From Pyrocephalus nanus (lineage: Eukaryota; Chordata; Aves; Passeriformes; Tyrannidae): a stretch of 64,000 nucleotides of DNA. Where the stretch lies: positions 34,360,145 through 34,424,144 of the forward strand of contig CM076266.1 of the NCBI GenBank assembly GCA_038380795.1, read 5' to 3'. The position numbers were made by a program, and so were the translations under genes. The notes beneath the pieces were generated by a model. That model was not told where the DNA came from and did not search any database. It saw nothing but the letters and a program-made list of their open reading frames with translations. Below, piece by piece: positions 12,235-24,833 of this stretch; position 1 is the stretch's first letter, and the number at the start of each line of letters is the position of its first letter.

Positions 12235-15200
12235 GTAGCAGTCTGCCTGAAGGCAGAGGAAAGATTGACACATGATAGCCAACAGAGATGGCTAGTATTT
12301 CACAGAGTAATTGTTTTATTTAAAAAGTAAGAAAAAGCAAAACAAAACCTTTAAATCAGGCCAAGGACTATTATGACAACAAGTTATTTGGAAATTGTTG
12401 GTCTGTATTGTCTGTGAAACTCTCTGTAAACATCATTCAACTTAAACTGAAATGATGACATGGAGTGTTTCATAAGCCCTTTGTTTCAGCCCTAGGCCCT
12501 GAAGTAACCTGTGGTGGGTTGGAGAAGGGAAGAAGTAGAGGGGATGCAGGCAATAGTACGATCATTTATTTTAGATTGTGGAACCTGCTGGAGATGTAAG
12601 AACAAGTTAAATAGATGGCCATAGTAAGTGGAGCTGTGAGTAATAAAAGATCCTTTCACAGATACTCTCGGAATTGCAAAGATTTGCTTTCCCTGGCACT
12701 CACTTGGGTGCTACTCTTGGGATGGGCCTGTCACTTTATGGAACTTACCAAACATATATAATCAGTCAAAGGAAAAATTCCTTGTAAAAGTATTGGACTG
12801 AAGAATGCTAATAAAAATCTAAATGGGATACCAGAAAAATCAAAACAATTATTTACTCCAAAGGTTAAGGATAATAACACTACCACCTCCTGTTCTGTTC
12901 TCTCATAAATTCCTTGTGAAATTTGTTCCTCCAAATGTAGACATTTGGTGTCTCAGCTACTTACAGAAGAGCAGGTGGTTGTAAGAAAGTCATCGCTGAT
13001 CAGTCCACAGAACACATCCACTGCAGCCTCTACTCACGATGTGTTCCCAGACAGATGTCTAAAAGAATGTCTTCTCACTGCTTTCCCTGCCCTCTCTCCA
13101 CTGAGAACAGTTATACAGTTTCAACAGATGCTGGTATAGCATGTGACAGTTTCTGTATTAGACACAACATTAGTTTATTGCCAAAACCAGATTTACTAGT
13201 TCAGTGCTCTCCAGTAAAGGAAGTAAGCTGCTGTAAAGGGAATAGCTTTAATTATTTCTGGAGTCAAGACAGGAGAATGCCATGAGGTATTACACTTACA
13301 GTAGAAGTCAGACTTCTCAGAAATTCTGAGTTAGATTCCAGTTATTTTAATTTATTTCTAAGTTCTCTGACTATAAATCTGTTTTGAAACTTAGTGTTTA
13401 GATGAAGCTTTTAAAAAAGGACATTCAACTTGCTTAAAATGCAAAAAAAAAAAATCAACTCCCTGCTTAAAATGAAGAGCAATCCTATGCATTCTGCAGT
13501 ACAGTTCACTCATTCTTTCCTTGTTCCATTTGATTAATGAAAGCAATGTATTTTCTCTCTGTCTGCCAGTGATTAATACTTCTCAATGCTTCTTTGTTTT
13601 TCGTGGCAGATTTCTGGGGAGATATTCCACGGTAAATTGTTTTTGATATCAAGTTTTAAATAGGCTTTGCCAGCCTGCTTGTTTTGTGAGAAATACTTCT
13701 CAGTCTCCAGCAGTGTATAGCCTGGACTGTGTCTGCTCTATGTCTCTGTGAGAGAGAAGGGAAGTTTAGGAAAGACCCTTTCAAAGTTCGCTTCCATCCC
13801 TACAGCTGACAATGCAAGGTGAAAGAGAACAGAGTAGTCTGCAGAGTAGGTATGTGGGGCAGAAGGAGTAGCAGTCAGACACTGAATCGTAGTTATGTGC
13901 TGGTCTTGGTTAGAGCACTTTGGTCTCCCAGGTACATGTCTTGAGTTAAAGCTCTAATGGGTGTTTGGGTGGGGAAGTAATACTTCGAAGCCATTGCTGC
14001 TAGTGACACAGACAAAAGTTGCTCCCTGAATTCACATTGGGGAAGTACTGCTGCTAATACTGACTAGGTACCACCTAGACCTTGGTGGTGATTCTGGCCT
14101 TATTTTTAAACATTATTTTGGACCACCGTCTATGCTAATGATTCACAGAGTGCCAAGGATATTCTTGGACACAAGAATGCAATCATCAATTTCCACTGCT
14201 ATAGCTGTCTCCAGATGACTTCTGGACAAAGCTAAATCTCCCAGATATCCCTGGGCAGTCTAAGGTTCAGTTCCTGCTAAGGAGCAACAGGCATTTCATG
14301 TGCAGCTTTGGAGGAACAGAAAGTTTAATAATACAGATAGGGTCTGCTGTGCACATGTTGGTCTCCATTTTGCATTTGAAGCAAATTCATTTTCCTGTAG
14401 GATATCTTACAAAACCTTTGCCAAATTGGGCTTTTAACTTTTTCAGTTTTTTCAATTCCTTGGTTTTTACTGGTCATAAACTCATCTGATGCTTAGTTTC
14501 TGCTCATGCACTAAGATGAGTTACAGATATATTTTTGATGATGTTTGCTTTTACTTAAAAGTTGGGAAATGCATACTGAAGCATGTGCAGATGTAAAACT
14601 GGTGGCAGTTTGCCAATGTCTCCTCTGATGTTGTCAAGCATGAAAGACCTATGTATACGATAATACAGCTTTCCTTCTATATATGTGATCAAACCACTAC
14701 CTGCATGCTTTATTCCTTATCTTAAAAGCAGCCTCCAAAGTAAAAATGTAACTATCAAAATTAGGTATAACACTGTGTCTTATGTATAACCTTCAAGTTG
14801 GAGTAAAAATAGGAAGTGTGTTATTTCACAGAGGCCATAATCTGCAAAAATGCTCTTTGCACTTGACTGTAGCTCCACCTTTTAAGAAAATGCTTTATCC
14901 TGGTTTCAAATCGAATTTTTGCTACACACCTCCCATTAATTAAATGGCAATAGTAGTTTCAGTCAGCAGCTCTTTATGTGGGGACCCTTTCACTTATAGC
15001 TGGTGAAAGGCATTTTTCTTCTGCCTGGCTGAGGAAAAACCTACACAGTGAAAAGGACAGCCCAGTGTCCCAACCCAGCCATCAGCAACAGTCACTTAAA
15101 AACACTTGAAAAATAAATGGTTTCTCCTCACCATCTCCTTACCTTCTAGTCATATTTTTCTTAGCTACATTTGCCTGAGAACCCAAAACTCAGAGACAGT

Positions 15201-15239
15201 GTGACATTTCCCTACCTTTCCCCTTTCCTTTCCATAGGC

Positions 15240-15480
15240 TTTTTACCCCCAGCTGTTGCTATTGCTGCCAGCTCCGTTCAATTAACCTCAACAGGAATGC
15301 AGTCATCCCTCTGTGGCTCATCCTGTTCAGGATTAATGAACTGTGCTTTAAAGCGAGGGAACTGCTAGTAAAAATTAGATCTAATTTCATTAGAAAATTG
15401 TGTACTGCTAATTAATGAAGGAGGTCATCTGAGGACTTGACAGAATTGAGTTTAACTGGAGGAAAAAAAAAATCCACAGA
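15240..15480. promoter_or_regulatory. Candidate conserved intronic enhancer with palindrome
   Basis: This 240-bp patch has higher sequence complexity than its flanks and many TAAT/ATTA cores: CAATTAAC near 15279, GATTAATGAA at 15331-15340, and CTAATTAATG near 15409. It also contains a perfect 16-bp palindrome, AAATTAGATCTAATTT, at 15372-15387. Clusters of this kind are typical of conserved developmental enhancers in introns of ZNF and transcription-factor genes. That link is an inference from composition only, because no alignment was possible. Confidence 0.25.
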
Positions 15481-18400
15481 GCAAATATGTGACTTTTGCT
15501 ACTTTCTTTTCATTATTGCTCACTTTGTGGACACCTTGTCATCAAACTTCCTGTTTTCTGTCTTCCTCCCATCAGATCACCTCCAAGGCATGTTGGTGTG
15601 AAGCATGGAGTAGAGTCAGCTGTAAAAGGAAGCCACTTGTTGTGGAGCCAGTTGTTTCTTCATCTTTTGTTTCTGAGTGATGAACATTGTGTATAGTGTG
15701 ATTTATTAAAGTGTTAAAAAACAGGAACTGTTTTTTATCATAAAGTAATGAATTACACAACTGTCATTCAGATATTTTGATCTTTTATGCCAAAAAAAAC
15801 CTGTGATGTATGGTCCTTAAGTTTCTAAATCATGCTGCTGAAATCAGTTTTTTCTTAGGAAAAATTTACGTGGGGTTCTTCTAAGTACTAAAAATATACT
15901 CCTGACTCTACAAGTAAAAGATATCCAGTATGGGCAAGCTATATCTATAAAAATTAGATTGAAACAGAGTTTTGAATGTAAAACTAAGTCTAATGGCTGA
16001 ATTTTTCATAATATGATACCAAAAGAATTTTCTATATAATATATCGTAACAGGCCAAATATTCACCAACCACAAAATATGTAAGTTTGTATTCTGCACTT
16101 ATGAAGGAGGAGAAGTTGACATGTTGAGTCAAAGTTTCTCAAAGTGTTTTATTTAAGTGCCAGGGCCAGCCAATGTGCTAGCACACGTGCTTATGTTAGA
16201 GCATATGAGTACAGAAAGTCAGCCAAGCACAAAAAACCCCAATGTCAGCTGCAGTTATTTTGGGGATGGTACTTTGGTTTTGGTATACTCCATTGTTACA
16301 TTTATAGATTCTAAAGAAATTAAGTCTTATTTTCAAATGCAATTACCACAGAAGTCATGGAAAATGGAATTTTCAAAGCTTCGCAAGGAAATTGAGGACC
16401 CCAGCTTTAAGTAGGCAGAAAAATAATAGTCTCTTTTGAACATGCCAGTATCAAGAATGGTTATGTGAGCGTTCTGTTACTTGACACAGGTTTGTTATAA
16501 GCTAACCAACTGACGATGTTTTGGCAATATTAAGTGACCTTACATAGAGAAATATTTCAAATCAAGTTCTGTTTGTCATGAGAAAGAACGTGCTTTCTAG
16601 TTTCTGCAGGGGGGAGGTTGTTTGGTTTTGTTTGGTTGTTCGTTTTTTGACTTTTTTTTTTCCTGAACAGTATTATGGGCCAAACGCTTAATCCTTTTGA
16701 GTCAAAGGCAAAGTTTGGTGTAAATGAGACTAGAATACATGGGTATATGTACTAAATCAGATATTTTTAAATGCATGCCACTTGAGATTGTGGAAGAAAA
16801 AACACATTCATAAATATTTGTGATTTGTTTGAAGTCAGAGCACGGTTCTCTCTGTGGGTCTATTTATAGTTTCAGGATAAGAAGTTCCTACACTAAGTAG
16901 CAGGAACTGATGAGTGAGACTTTCACATACTTAGAAGAAAAACATGAGTTGTAATTTTCTGTTTCTTCAGACTAAAGAAAATTCATGAGTCTTGTAGCTG
17001 GGATATAAAACTAATCCTGCTTACTTAGAAGAACTGCAATCACACATGCAGTTTTCCACTTGAACTGTGGTGTCTGTAGTACTCAAAGGAGTCAATTCTC
17101 ACAGAATATTTTTCATCTAGATTTGTCTTCTTTTTAATATAAATCTATCATATTGCCAGTGACCAAGATTAGATTTTAATGTAATATTTTTATATTTTTA
17201 ATTTTTATTCTGTTGCTATATTAAGACCAGAAACACAAACGGATTATTGTGAGTCCTAAAGTGTTCCCTATTTTTTTGCTTCTGGAGTCCAGTTCCATAC
17301 AATATTAACAATCAACTTCTATACCAAAGCCAAGCAGTGACAGTTGCAATAATGAATATTTGCTGCAGGCCACTGGTATGAAAATAGCACAGTGCTGCAA
17401 GCCTGCGTCACCAGAAACAAATCTTCCATTTGACTGTGACTGAATTTCCAGCTCAATTTTAGACCATTTATTATTGAAATAGTTCTTAAAGCACTGTCAT
17501 AATATAATGTTAAGAAATGCTGATGCAGTCTGCAAGACATCAATTCAAATGTCTTCCTACTCCTTTTTGATGCTTTGTTTGTTTGGTTTTTGAATCCCTT
17601 GTACCTTTAATGCTGTACCCTCTATTTAGGGCATTGAACTGTGGACAGCAGCAACACTGTAATATATTCAAAGGGACACATGCTGATTAGGTTCGAAGTT
17701 CTGGTGAGAATTGGATTTGAAATCCCTCTTTGTAAGTTTCCTTGACAGCTTTTAGAATATTTTATCCTTAATTCCTGCTGAAAATTCTAAACTTTATATG
17801 TAGAGGAGCAGCTTTGTGTCTTGTCATGGCTTTTACATGGTGAACTTGAATGGCTTTTTATTTATGTTTTAATGTCATCAATGTATTTGTATTAGTGGAA
17901 TATAAAATGTGTTGATATAAGGCACCTTTTGAAAGTGTAGAATTTATGCCCTGAACTTGGATTCTCTTTTTTAGATGAAGAATATATGGATGATATTCAC
18001 CATTTTTAGTTTAATTTTTATATGATACGATGCTTTCACATGTGCACCTCAAAAGAGCCTAAAAATACCCAAAATAACTAGCATAATTTATTGCATTTTC
18101 TTTTCACTTTAAAATAATTGCACAGTGACATATTAGATCATTACAGATATAGAAGTTCAGATACTTGAAGCAGAATAAAATCTGCTCTTATTCAAGCTGC
18201 TTTTTGTTTCTATTTTGTTCACTGCCTCAGGTTTTCCTATGGAAAGTAAAAAAATTATGATCTATATTTTGCTTAGGGCTAAATACTGACCCTTGCACTG
18301 CAAAGCTGGTAATGGTGATTGAGGTACAGATCTAATTTCCTGAAAGATTAGAATGAGCACCAACTTTGCCATCAATTCTGAGAGAATGTTAATGCCTTCT

Positions 18401-19099
18401 TTTTCTTTTCTTTCCCCCTCCTGTGCCATCTGCCCTTTGCCTTCCATTTCACCAAGACAGTACATTGGCCAAACCTACTACTGTTAAGTAGTACCAAGAT
18501 GGAGAAACTAATGTTTTAAAAACAATGATGTCATGTGCTGCTGGGATTGGGCTTTTGAGGAAAATAATTTCACTGCAGCAATTTTCATCTGAAGAAAAGC
18601 AAACATTTAATGGATTCTGTGGGATGGGGGAAAAGTGACTAGATAATTCTACTATTTTATGGACAGAACTTCAAAGGCTTTGTTTGGTCATCAGGTTTCC
18701 AACAAAAAGCTTAATATTTCAATTTTTATTTTTTTAATTATTGTTAGTCTTTTAAAAATCATAAAAATGAAGAGAACATTCAACAAGGTAACATAATTCC
18801 TTCTGCATCAGTATTTGATATCCTCAGTATGTTCAGGATACACCTTCAGGCTCACTTTCAGGAAAAAAGAACAAACTGTGATTTGACCTTGCATGGGAAC
18901 ATATTTTTTGTTATAGGCTTTAATGCCTGGCAATACATAGAATATTCACATGACAAACTCTGCTTTCTTTGGTTTATGAATAATAATTTTTAAAAAACCC
19001 TCTGGGAGAATATATAGAAACATTATAAAATATACAGTGTATAGAAATTATTATAGCTTAAAGGACCTTATTCCCACTGACTGAAAGGGGATCAAATTT

Positions 19100-19985
19100 G
19101 TGTAGATATTTGTTCAGCCAGCTTCAAATCCTCCAGTAAGAAATATTTCTGGATCTGTGTAGGTAGGGTATTCCCAGGTTTCATAAATTTTAATATTAGA
19201 AAGAATTTCCTCATGTCTAATCTCAGTCTCTCATGATGTATTCCAGTAGTTCTTGTTCTACTAGGAGGGATCAGGGAGAAGAGTGTATTTTCTTGGTTTT
19301 AGCTACATTCTAAAGATATAAAAAATGTCAATGTTTGCCCTTCATCTTCCATATTCACAGTCCTTGTTTTCTAAATGTCTAATTTGTTTCAGCTTCCTCT
19401 CTCACAACCCCTCTCTTGTTGTTTTGCATTTGTACTGCTGCTGGATTAACAACAAAGCAAGTAATTGTTATTTTTTTTTGACATTCATGTCCCCAGGCTG
19501 GACACAGTGCCTCCAGAGCTGATTAAAGGATGAAAAAATACCTCATAAACCTCTTTCTTTGCACTTTCAATATGGTGGGGACCAGTGTCATAACATAACG
19601 ATATAAGAGATCTGTATTCATCTTGTCTGCTACTGAAAGATTTTTCTGAAAAACAAGCTAATAAAGAAAACAATCAGGATGAAGCAAACAATAAAACCTC
19701 CCCAAAAAGCGCTACTAGGGCTGTTGTCATCATCTGGTTTTAATAGATTAGATTAATCCTACTGATTGTGGATTCCTGCAATTGTCTTTACTGAAAACCA
19801 TCTAATTTTCTAGACTGTTTCTCCAATGCATTAAAATTGTTTTGAATCGTGTCTCTCAGTGGGTTTTTGCTTGCTTCCAGTTTGATATTGTCTCCCAAGT
19901 TATTAGGTATGTTCCTCATTAACAAAGTTGTTGAACAGTATTAGTCTGCAAGACACCTCTATGGCATCAGTTAGTTGTGTTGCTT
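19100..19985 (-). mobile_element. Ancient L3/CR1-like LINE relic
   Basis: Several stretches in the right order resemble the minus sense of the ancient amniote L3/CR1 clade, as I remember its consensus. About 19193-19225 reads like the AGAAAGAATTTCCTCATGTC segment. About 19495-19530 carries CCAGGCTGGACACAGTG. About 19798-19975 matches the reverse-transcriptase 3' portion (TTTCTCCAAT..., CCAGTTTGATATTGTCTCC, and a GTTGTTGAACAGTATTAGT block). The element is heavily mutated, with indels and an apparently unrelated or eroded middle, and has no coding capacity. Its age suggests it predates bird diversification. It lies about 1.2 kb upstream of a ZNF385D exon. Boundaries are approximate. Confidence 0.65.
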
Positions 19986-21171
19986 CTGCATCAGAGCACA
20001 TATTTAGATCAATAAGTAAAAGAATTGTTATTTTGTCTGTTCTAATAGGTAGTGATAAATAAAGCATCACTAACACCAGTGGATGTATGGAACTAAAATG
20101 AGTTGGAAAGTCCCCAAATTGAGGCATATCTCAATAAAGTAACTAAGATTTCTTATGGGGAAAGGAAAGCTATTACTCAGTAGGCTTAATATGATAAAAC
20201 AAAATACTGCAAAGGCAGAACAGCTCCTGTCCTTTCTCTCCTTCATGTCCCTTACCTGCCATCTTCTTCACGGCCTCAGTGCTGGATCTTACTGTCCTCT
20301 GTGCTTCTAAGTACTTAACTACAACATGATACTGCTGTATCCAAATATCATGTACATATTATTCAAAATACAGTACCATTGTGTATTTTCTGTCTCTTCA
20401 ATTTGAGAACTACAGAAAAGAACAAGTTCTTAGGTGAAAGAACTAGGTTTCCAAACAGATTTAGGTATATACCATACTTCTAGTTTTTCCAAAAACACCA
20501 CTGATAGGCAGAATGAAAATCTTAATAGTGTTTGCATAGGTCTCAGATGCCGTATGTTGTATATATAGTTACTGTATGTTATGCAATAATGGATAATAAT
20601 GTATACTGTGTATTAATAATTACCTTCAACCTTTTAACATTAGTTTTGGGTACAGTCAAGTGAAGTATCAATATAACTATTTTTTTAACAGATATTAAGA
20701 AAGACAGTTATTTTCATTTTACTTTTATTAGTACAAGATGTTAAAACTTTAGCTTGGCTACTCAATCAGTATAAGTACTATGTGGTACTATGGCAGTTTA
20801 TGCATCTGAAGTGCTGCATATGAATTTTGACTGCCTATTTTGCTGGTCATTTACACAGCCTCATTTAATGGATTATTCTTCAGTCCTTCGGTACAGTCCT
20901 AAAGATGTTTCTTTTCAGTTTATGAATTCTGTGTTAGCAGAATGAAGGAGACAATATGTGGCATTTCAATACATGTGAGAACTGTGTTTTGTAACCACAC
21001 GAAATTCACAGAATAAGGCCAGATTAGGTCCTTACTGTTAGTCAAACCATCACCAGCACAATCTGCCTCTCTGTGTGATTGCATCATTGGGATGCAAACA
21101 ACCAAACACTAAAGGTCCCAAGATTTTTTTTTGTTTGTTTGTTTCCTTCCATCTTCTCTCTTTGCCCACAG

Positions 21172-21405
21172 ATGCTACCACAGGGACACCAGCAATATCA
21201 ACAACGACAACCGTGGAAATCCGGAAGAGCAGTGTTATGACAACTGAGATCACCTCTAAAGTGGAGAAAATCCCCACGACAGCCACTAGCAGCACCACTT
21301 GCCCTTCCGTTGAAACTGAGGAAGAAAAAGCAAAAAGACTGCTGTACTGTTCACTATGCAAAGTCGCTGTCAACTCTGCCTCACAGCTGGAGGCGCACAA
21401 CAGTG
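21172..21405 (+). CDS. ZNF385D: ZNF385D internal exon: Thr/Ser linker and first half of a zinc finger
   Basis: This is a 234-bp internal exon. The acceptor is a long pyrimidine tract plus CCCACAG, and the donor is AGTG|GTGAGA. The first two bases complete a codon begun in the upstream exon (phase 1), and the last base starts a Gly codon finished in the next exon. It encodes about 78 residues: first a Thr/Ser-rich linker (TTGTPAISTTTTVEIRKSS), then an acidic-basic run (ETEEEKAKR), then YCSLCKVAVNSASQLEAH. That last part supplies both Cys and the first His of a C-x2-C-x12-H-x5-H finger. The U1/matrin-type C2H2 spacing is the hallmark of ZNF385 proteins, which are nuclear and associated with RNA or p53-linked regulation in paralogues. 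The specific function of ZNF385D is poorly known. ZNF385B is the main alternative, and the C-terminal exon favours D. Confidence 0.9.
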
Positions 21406-23290
21406 GTGAGATGGAGCAGTGCTTGCTTTCTTCCTTTTTTTTTCTTTCTGTCTCAAGAGCGCTGCAATTATCTTCCCCTGAGTAGATTAGATCTCTTGCA
21501 GCAGGGGACAAAGAGGTGGCAGAAAACTGGCAATTACATGGAATTCATTAACTATTAAAGGATAAAAATGACAGGCAAAGAGGCTTTCATAAAGGGAGAA
21601 GAAAGGAATTTTATTGCATGCAAGTTGCATATTTTCTTACATTTTAGCTTTTGCAGCTTCAAAACCTTATAGAGCTAAATGACAGCTCTGCTTCATTACC
21701 TTTGGTGTTCAGAGTTTGCATAGTTTAGCTTGTGCCAGCTAGCAATAGGAATATGAATGCCATTAGCTTTGTCTGAAATCTAACAAATTAAGGCTCAAAG
21801 AGGGAGCAGCAGTCTGTCAGAGTTCAATGATAGGAGTTAAGAGTTCTTAGCTCCATATTGTCTGCTAATAAATAACTTGTTAAAATTATGAATATTTCCC
21901 CTTGTTTTCATCAGCTGATAGCAGCTTCTGCATGAGAGTTGAAAGGGTAATTGCCTACCTCCATCTTTCTTAATTTTTAAACCTTTTCTTGTTATTAGAG
22001 CTAGTAGCATTAATAAGTTCCAGTAGAAGAGAGCCATCATTCACAGTCATTATTTTAAGGACCTTATTGATTGACTGTGTGGTGAGCAGGGTTAAAAGAT
22101 CTAAGGATTCAATATGGTGGCATCAAGAGTAAATAGAGTTAAGAAACAGACATAACCTTAGGTTTGAAATGCAGGGACAGCGAGGGTATACCTAGAGCAA
22201 AATGATCAATGGTTTTGTGATGTAATGAAAAAAAAAGAAATAACTTTAGCATGTCTGCATAATTCACTTAAATTAAAAAGGAAATTTTAATTTGTTGGTA
22301 TTCATGAGAATCAAAGCCTAATCAGTTTTGAATCCTGTTTGCTCTATGCCAGATCTTCAAATGGTGAAAGTTCAAATTCATAAGTCTGTACCCCTTTAAA
22401 CTATTTAATTTCATATGAAGGTCAGACTGTAAACATTATTCTGATCAGGCTGTGAGCCAAAACGTTATTCTGAATGTTTAAAGACAGCCCTCCAAGTTTT
22501 TGCTGCCTGTGCTATAAATTGTGTTCGTGCTCACACGCATGCTAGTGAAAGTGTCTGTGTGGATGCATATAGCAATTATCGGTGGAACAGCAGTTCTGTA
22601 CACAGTAGCAGTCCATTATCATCACAGATTACCTGCCTGGAAGTAAATAGTGTAAGCAATTGTTCAGTCTGAATAAAGGTACAGCAACAGAACACTGTTG
22701 TTTTCTATCCAACCTTTATTGAAAAAAAAAAAATAGAAGAAAAGAGCAAGTGCATTTTTCTCACATGCATGCTTCTCACATGTTTTGGTATCTGTCCAGG
22801 CCATTAAGGATCCATAGGTTGCTGCCAGGAACCTCTGCCCCTTTCTGGTTTGGAGACTAATTAGTTGATTACAGATTTAATTGTAAACTACCTAAGACAT
22901 ACTGTTTATCAATCTGTTCAGGAGAACTACAAAGCCAACTACATCTTTAATAGATAAATTACTCTTCTTTTGCAACTACAATTTAGGTCTTATTAGCAGC
23001 AGGAGTTAACGAGAAAAGTCACACCCATTTAACTTCACATCAGGATACCTGATTGTGCTACTACTTTCTGGTGGGGCTGCTTTGTTCTAGTGCTTTACCT
23101 ATAGGTATGTAATTTAGTAAGTATCTGTTACATGAGTATGAATCTGGTACAGACCAACACAACCGTATTCCAAGGATAGAATGTGGCACCAAGCTGAGGT
23201 TCATATGATTTTATTTTAAAATGGAAATAAAACAATGAATGCAACCCAGTTGCCAAAGTTGTTTCTGTTTCCCATTTCTAATGTCTCCAG
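21406..23290 (+). other. ZNF385D: ZNF385D intron (1885 bp)
   Basis: The intron runs from GTGAGATGG to ...TGTCTCCAG and is phase 1. No coding sequence or recognisable transposon was seen. A patch at 22856-22890 carries a palindromic ACTAATTAGT, then TGATTAC and TTTAATTG. A longer complex-looking stretch at about 22480-22680 could be conserved non-coding DNA. There is a short A run near 22722-22734. Confidence 0.85.
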
Positions 23291-23469
23291 GGACTAAGCA
23301 CAAAACTATGCTGGAAGCTCGGAATGGAAGTGGAACCATAAAAGCCTTTCCCCGGGCAGGCGTAAAAGGCAAAGGACCTGTGAATAAAGGAAACACAGGC
23401 CTTCAGAACAAAACATTTCACTGTGAAATATGTGATGTGCACGTAAACTCTGAGACACAACTGAAACAG
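23291..23469 (+). CDS. ZNF385D: ZNF385D internal exon: end of first visible finger and start of second
   Basis: This is a 179-bp exon with acceptor TCTCCAG and donor CAG|GTACTC. The first two bases complete the Gly codon from the previous exon. TKH then supplies the second zinc-binding His of the first visible finger. A linker of about 40 residues follows (TMLEARNGSG, then a Gly/Lys/Pro segment, then NTGLQNKTF). The second finger begins with HCEICDVHVNSETQLKQ, which supplies its two Cys. The exon ends exactly between codons (phase 0), just before the two His encoded downstream. The donor +3 to +6 bases (ACTC) are a poor match to consensus. Read-through would add 29 residues and stop at 23554-23556, leaving the second finger without its His pair. 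Confidence 0.93.
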
Positions 23470-24833
23470 GTACTCAGCTTGCAGATTGAGAATCCTTGGC
23501 TGTTTTTTGTTTTCATGGTGGTAAAGTACCAACACAGTCAGCACGTGCCAGTATAACATTTGGTGTCCAAATGGAGCTTACAGATTTTCATCCTTTGTAC
23601 TTGGCTGTCATGCTGTTATGTTTTGTTTCAGATATCATTCCCCTTGCATGCAATATATTTTCTGAAAAGCTCTAGATTATACATATATCTTAGAGAGCTG
23701 TAGAAAGAAGGTCTAAGCTGCAGCATGTTACAAATGTCTTTAGAGTACTAGAATTGTCATGAGCTAATAAACCGTGCCATTTAGTGTACTGCATATTTGC
23801 CTTGACAAAGATGTGAAGATGGGTAAGTGAAAGCCAGTACTTTCACAGAGCACTGAATAACCTGCTTAGAAATATAGATGGAAAGAATTTCTAATATTTT
23901 TTATCCATGTTTCTCTCTAACTGAGAAGCATGACCTCTAAATTGCAATTACACTCAGTCATTCTTCAGATGATCAAAGCCTTCCAAAAAATACTTAGTCT
24001 AATTCCATATGCCTTTTGGAATTAAATGCTCGTTAAAGAACTTTACAAGAATAAAGATAAATTCGGTAATGGACAATAGCAATACCCTTTTTCTGGTTTC
24101 ACGAAAAAAAAAAATGTCCAGTTCTTTGTGGGGCTTTTTTGGGTTTTTTTTGACATCTCTCTTGAGAATGAAAATCAAAGTAAAAACAATTTTTGTTTGG
24201 AAAAGGTCCTTCAGAAAAAGGTCTCTTCTAATACTGCAGTAAAGTATATGTAGAAGACACTTATAAAATCTCACAGACCTTAGCAAGAAGATAGTGGATT
24301 TTGTGGGGGTTTTTTTCACTGTCACTTAGTTTGATATGTAACCATCTTAAAAGGATCTCCAGGCTTCTCAGGGATTTAAACAATTTTGTGACCTTATTTT
24401 TTCCCTGAATAGGGGATGCTCTACTATCTGATATTCTTTGAAAACTTTCTATCAGCAGTGGATTGAATTTGATGGGTGCTTTATACAGATAGGGAGGAGT
24501 TTTTCAAAGGCTTCTGTCTTTAACTATATTCAGTTTCTGTTGAAGTTAGAAAAGATGAGAAAATCATTGACTACAGTAGAAGCAGAGTTGAACTGAGCAC
24601 AGTTGAAAATCATGATCCCAAAATGTGATGCACAAAGGATCATTCAGATACCAACAGACCCTATTCCCTATTCCCTTTCATTACTGAATTAGTCAAAGTA
24701 ATGCTGTTGTGGAGAGCAGAAGTCCTTAGTATTGGAGTAGTAACCTTGTGTAAAGCAAAACCTGAAAAGATCTGTTAAGGAACTATCACTCTTTGTTTTC
24801 TTTTTTATTCCCACCCCAAATGTATTTTAACAG
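23470..24833 (+). other. ZNF385D: ZNF385D intron (1364 bp)
   Basis: The intron runs from GTACTCAGC to TTTTAACAG and is phase 0. It is AT-rich with A and T runs near 24105-24115 and 24137-24150. No exon, RNA gene or identifiable repeat was recognised. Confidence 0.85.

Larger units (their letters stand above)
1..21171 (+). other. ZNF385D: Large ZNF385D intron (5' end outside window)
   Basis: This stretch precedes the first visible exon and ends in a long pyrimidine tract followed by CCCACAG at 21165-21171, a good 3' splice site. Reading six frames by eye I found no zinc-finger coding segment (C-x2-C-x12-H-x5-H) that could be an earlier exon, and every open stretch is short and without family resemblance. 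The intron therefore probably starts before position 1. It holds a tRNA-derived SINE near 4954, an ancient L3/CR1-like LINE relic near 19100-19985, a CAA-rich simple repeat near 10269 and several AT-rich motif clusters. Very large 5' introns are known for ZNF385D in other vertebrates, which fits. That no exon is hidden here is inferred, not proven. Confidence 0.7.

Noticed and set aside
21050..21511. 153-residue minus-strand open reading frame
   Set aside because: It lies antisense over the ZNF385D exon at 21172-21405 and owes its length to that exon's composition. It has no domain of its own.
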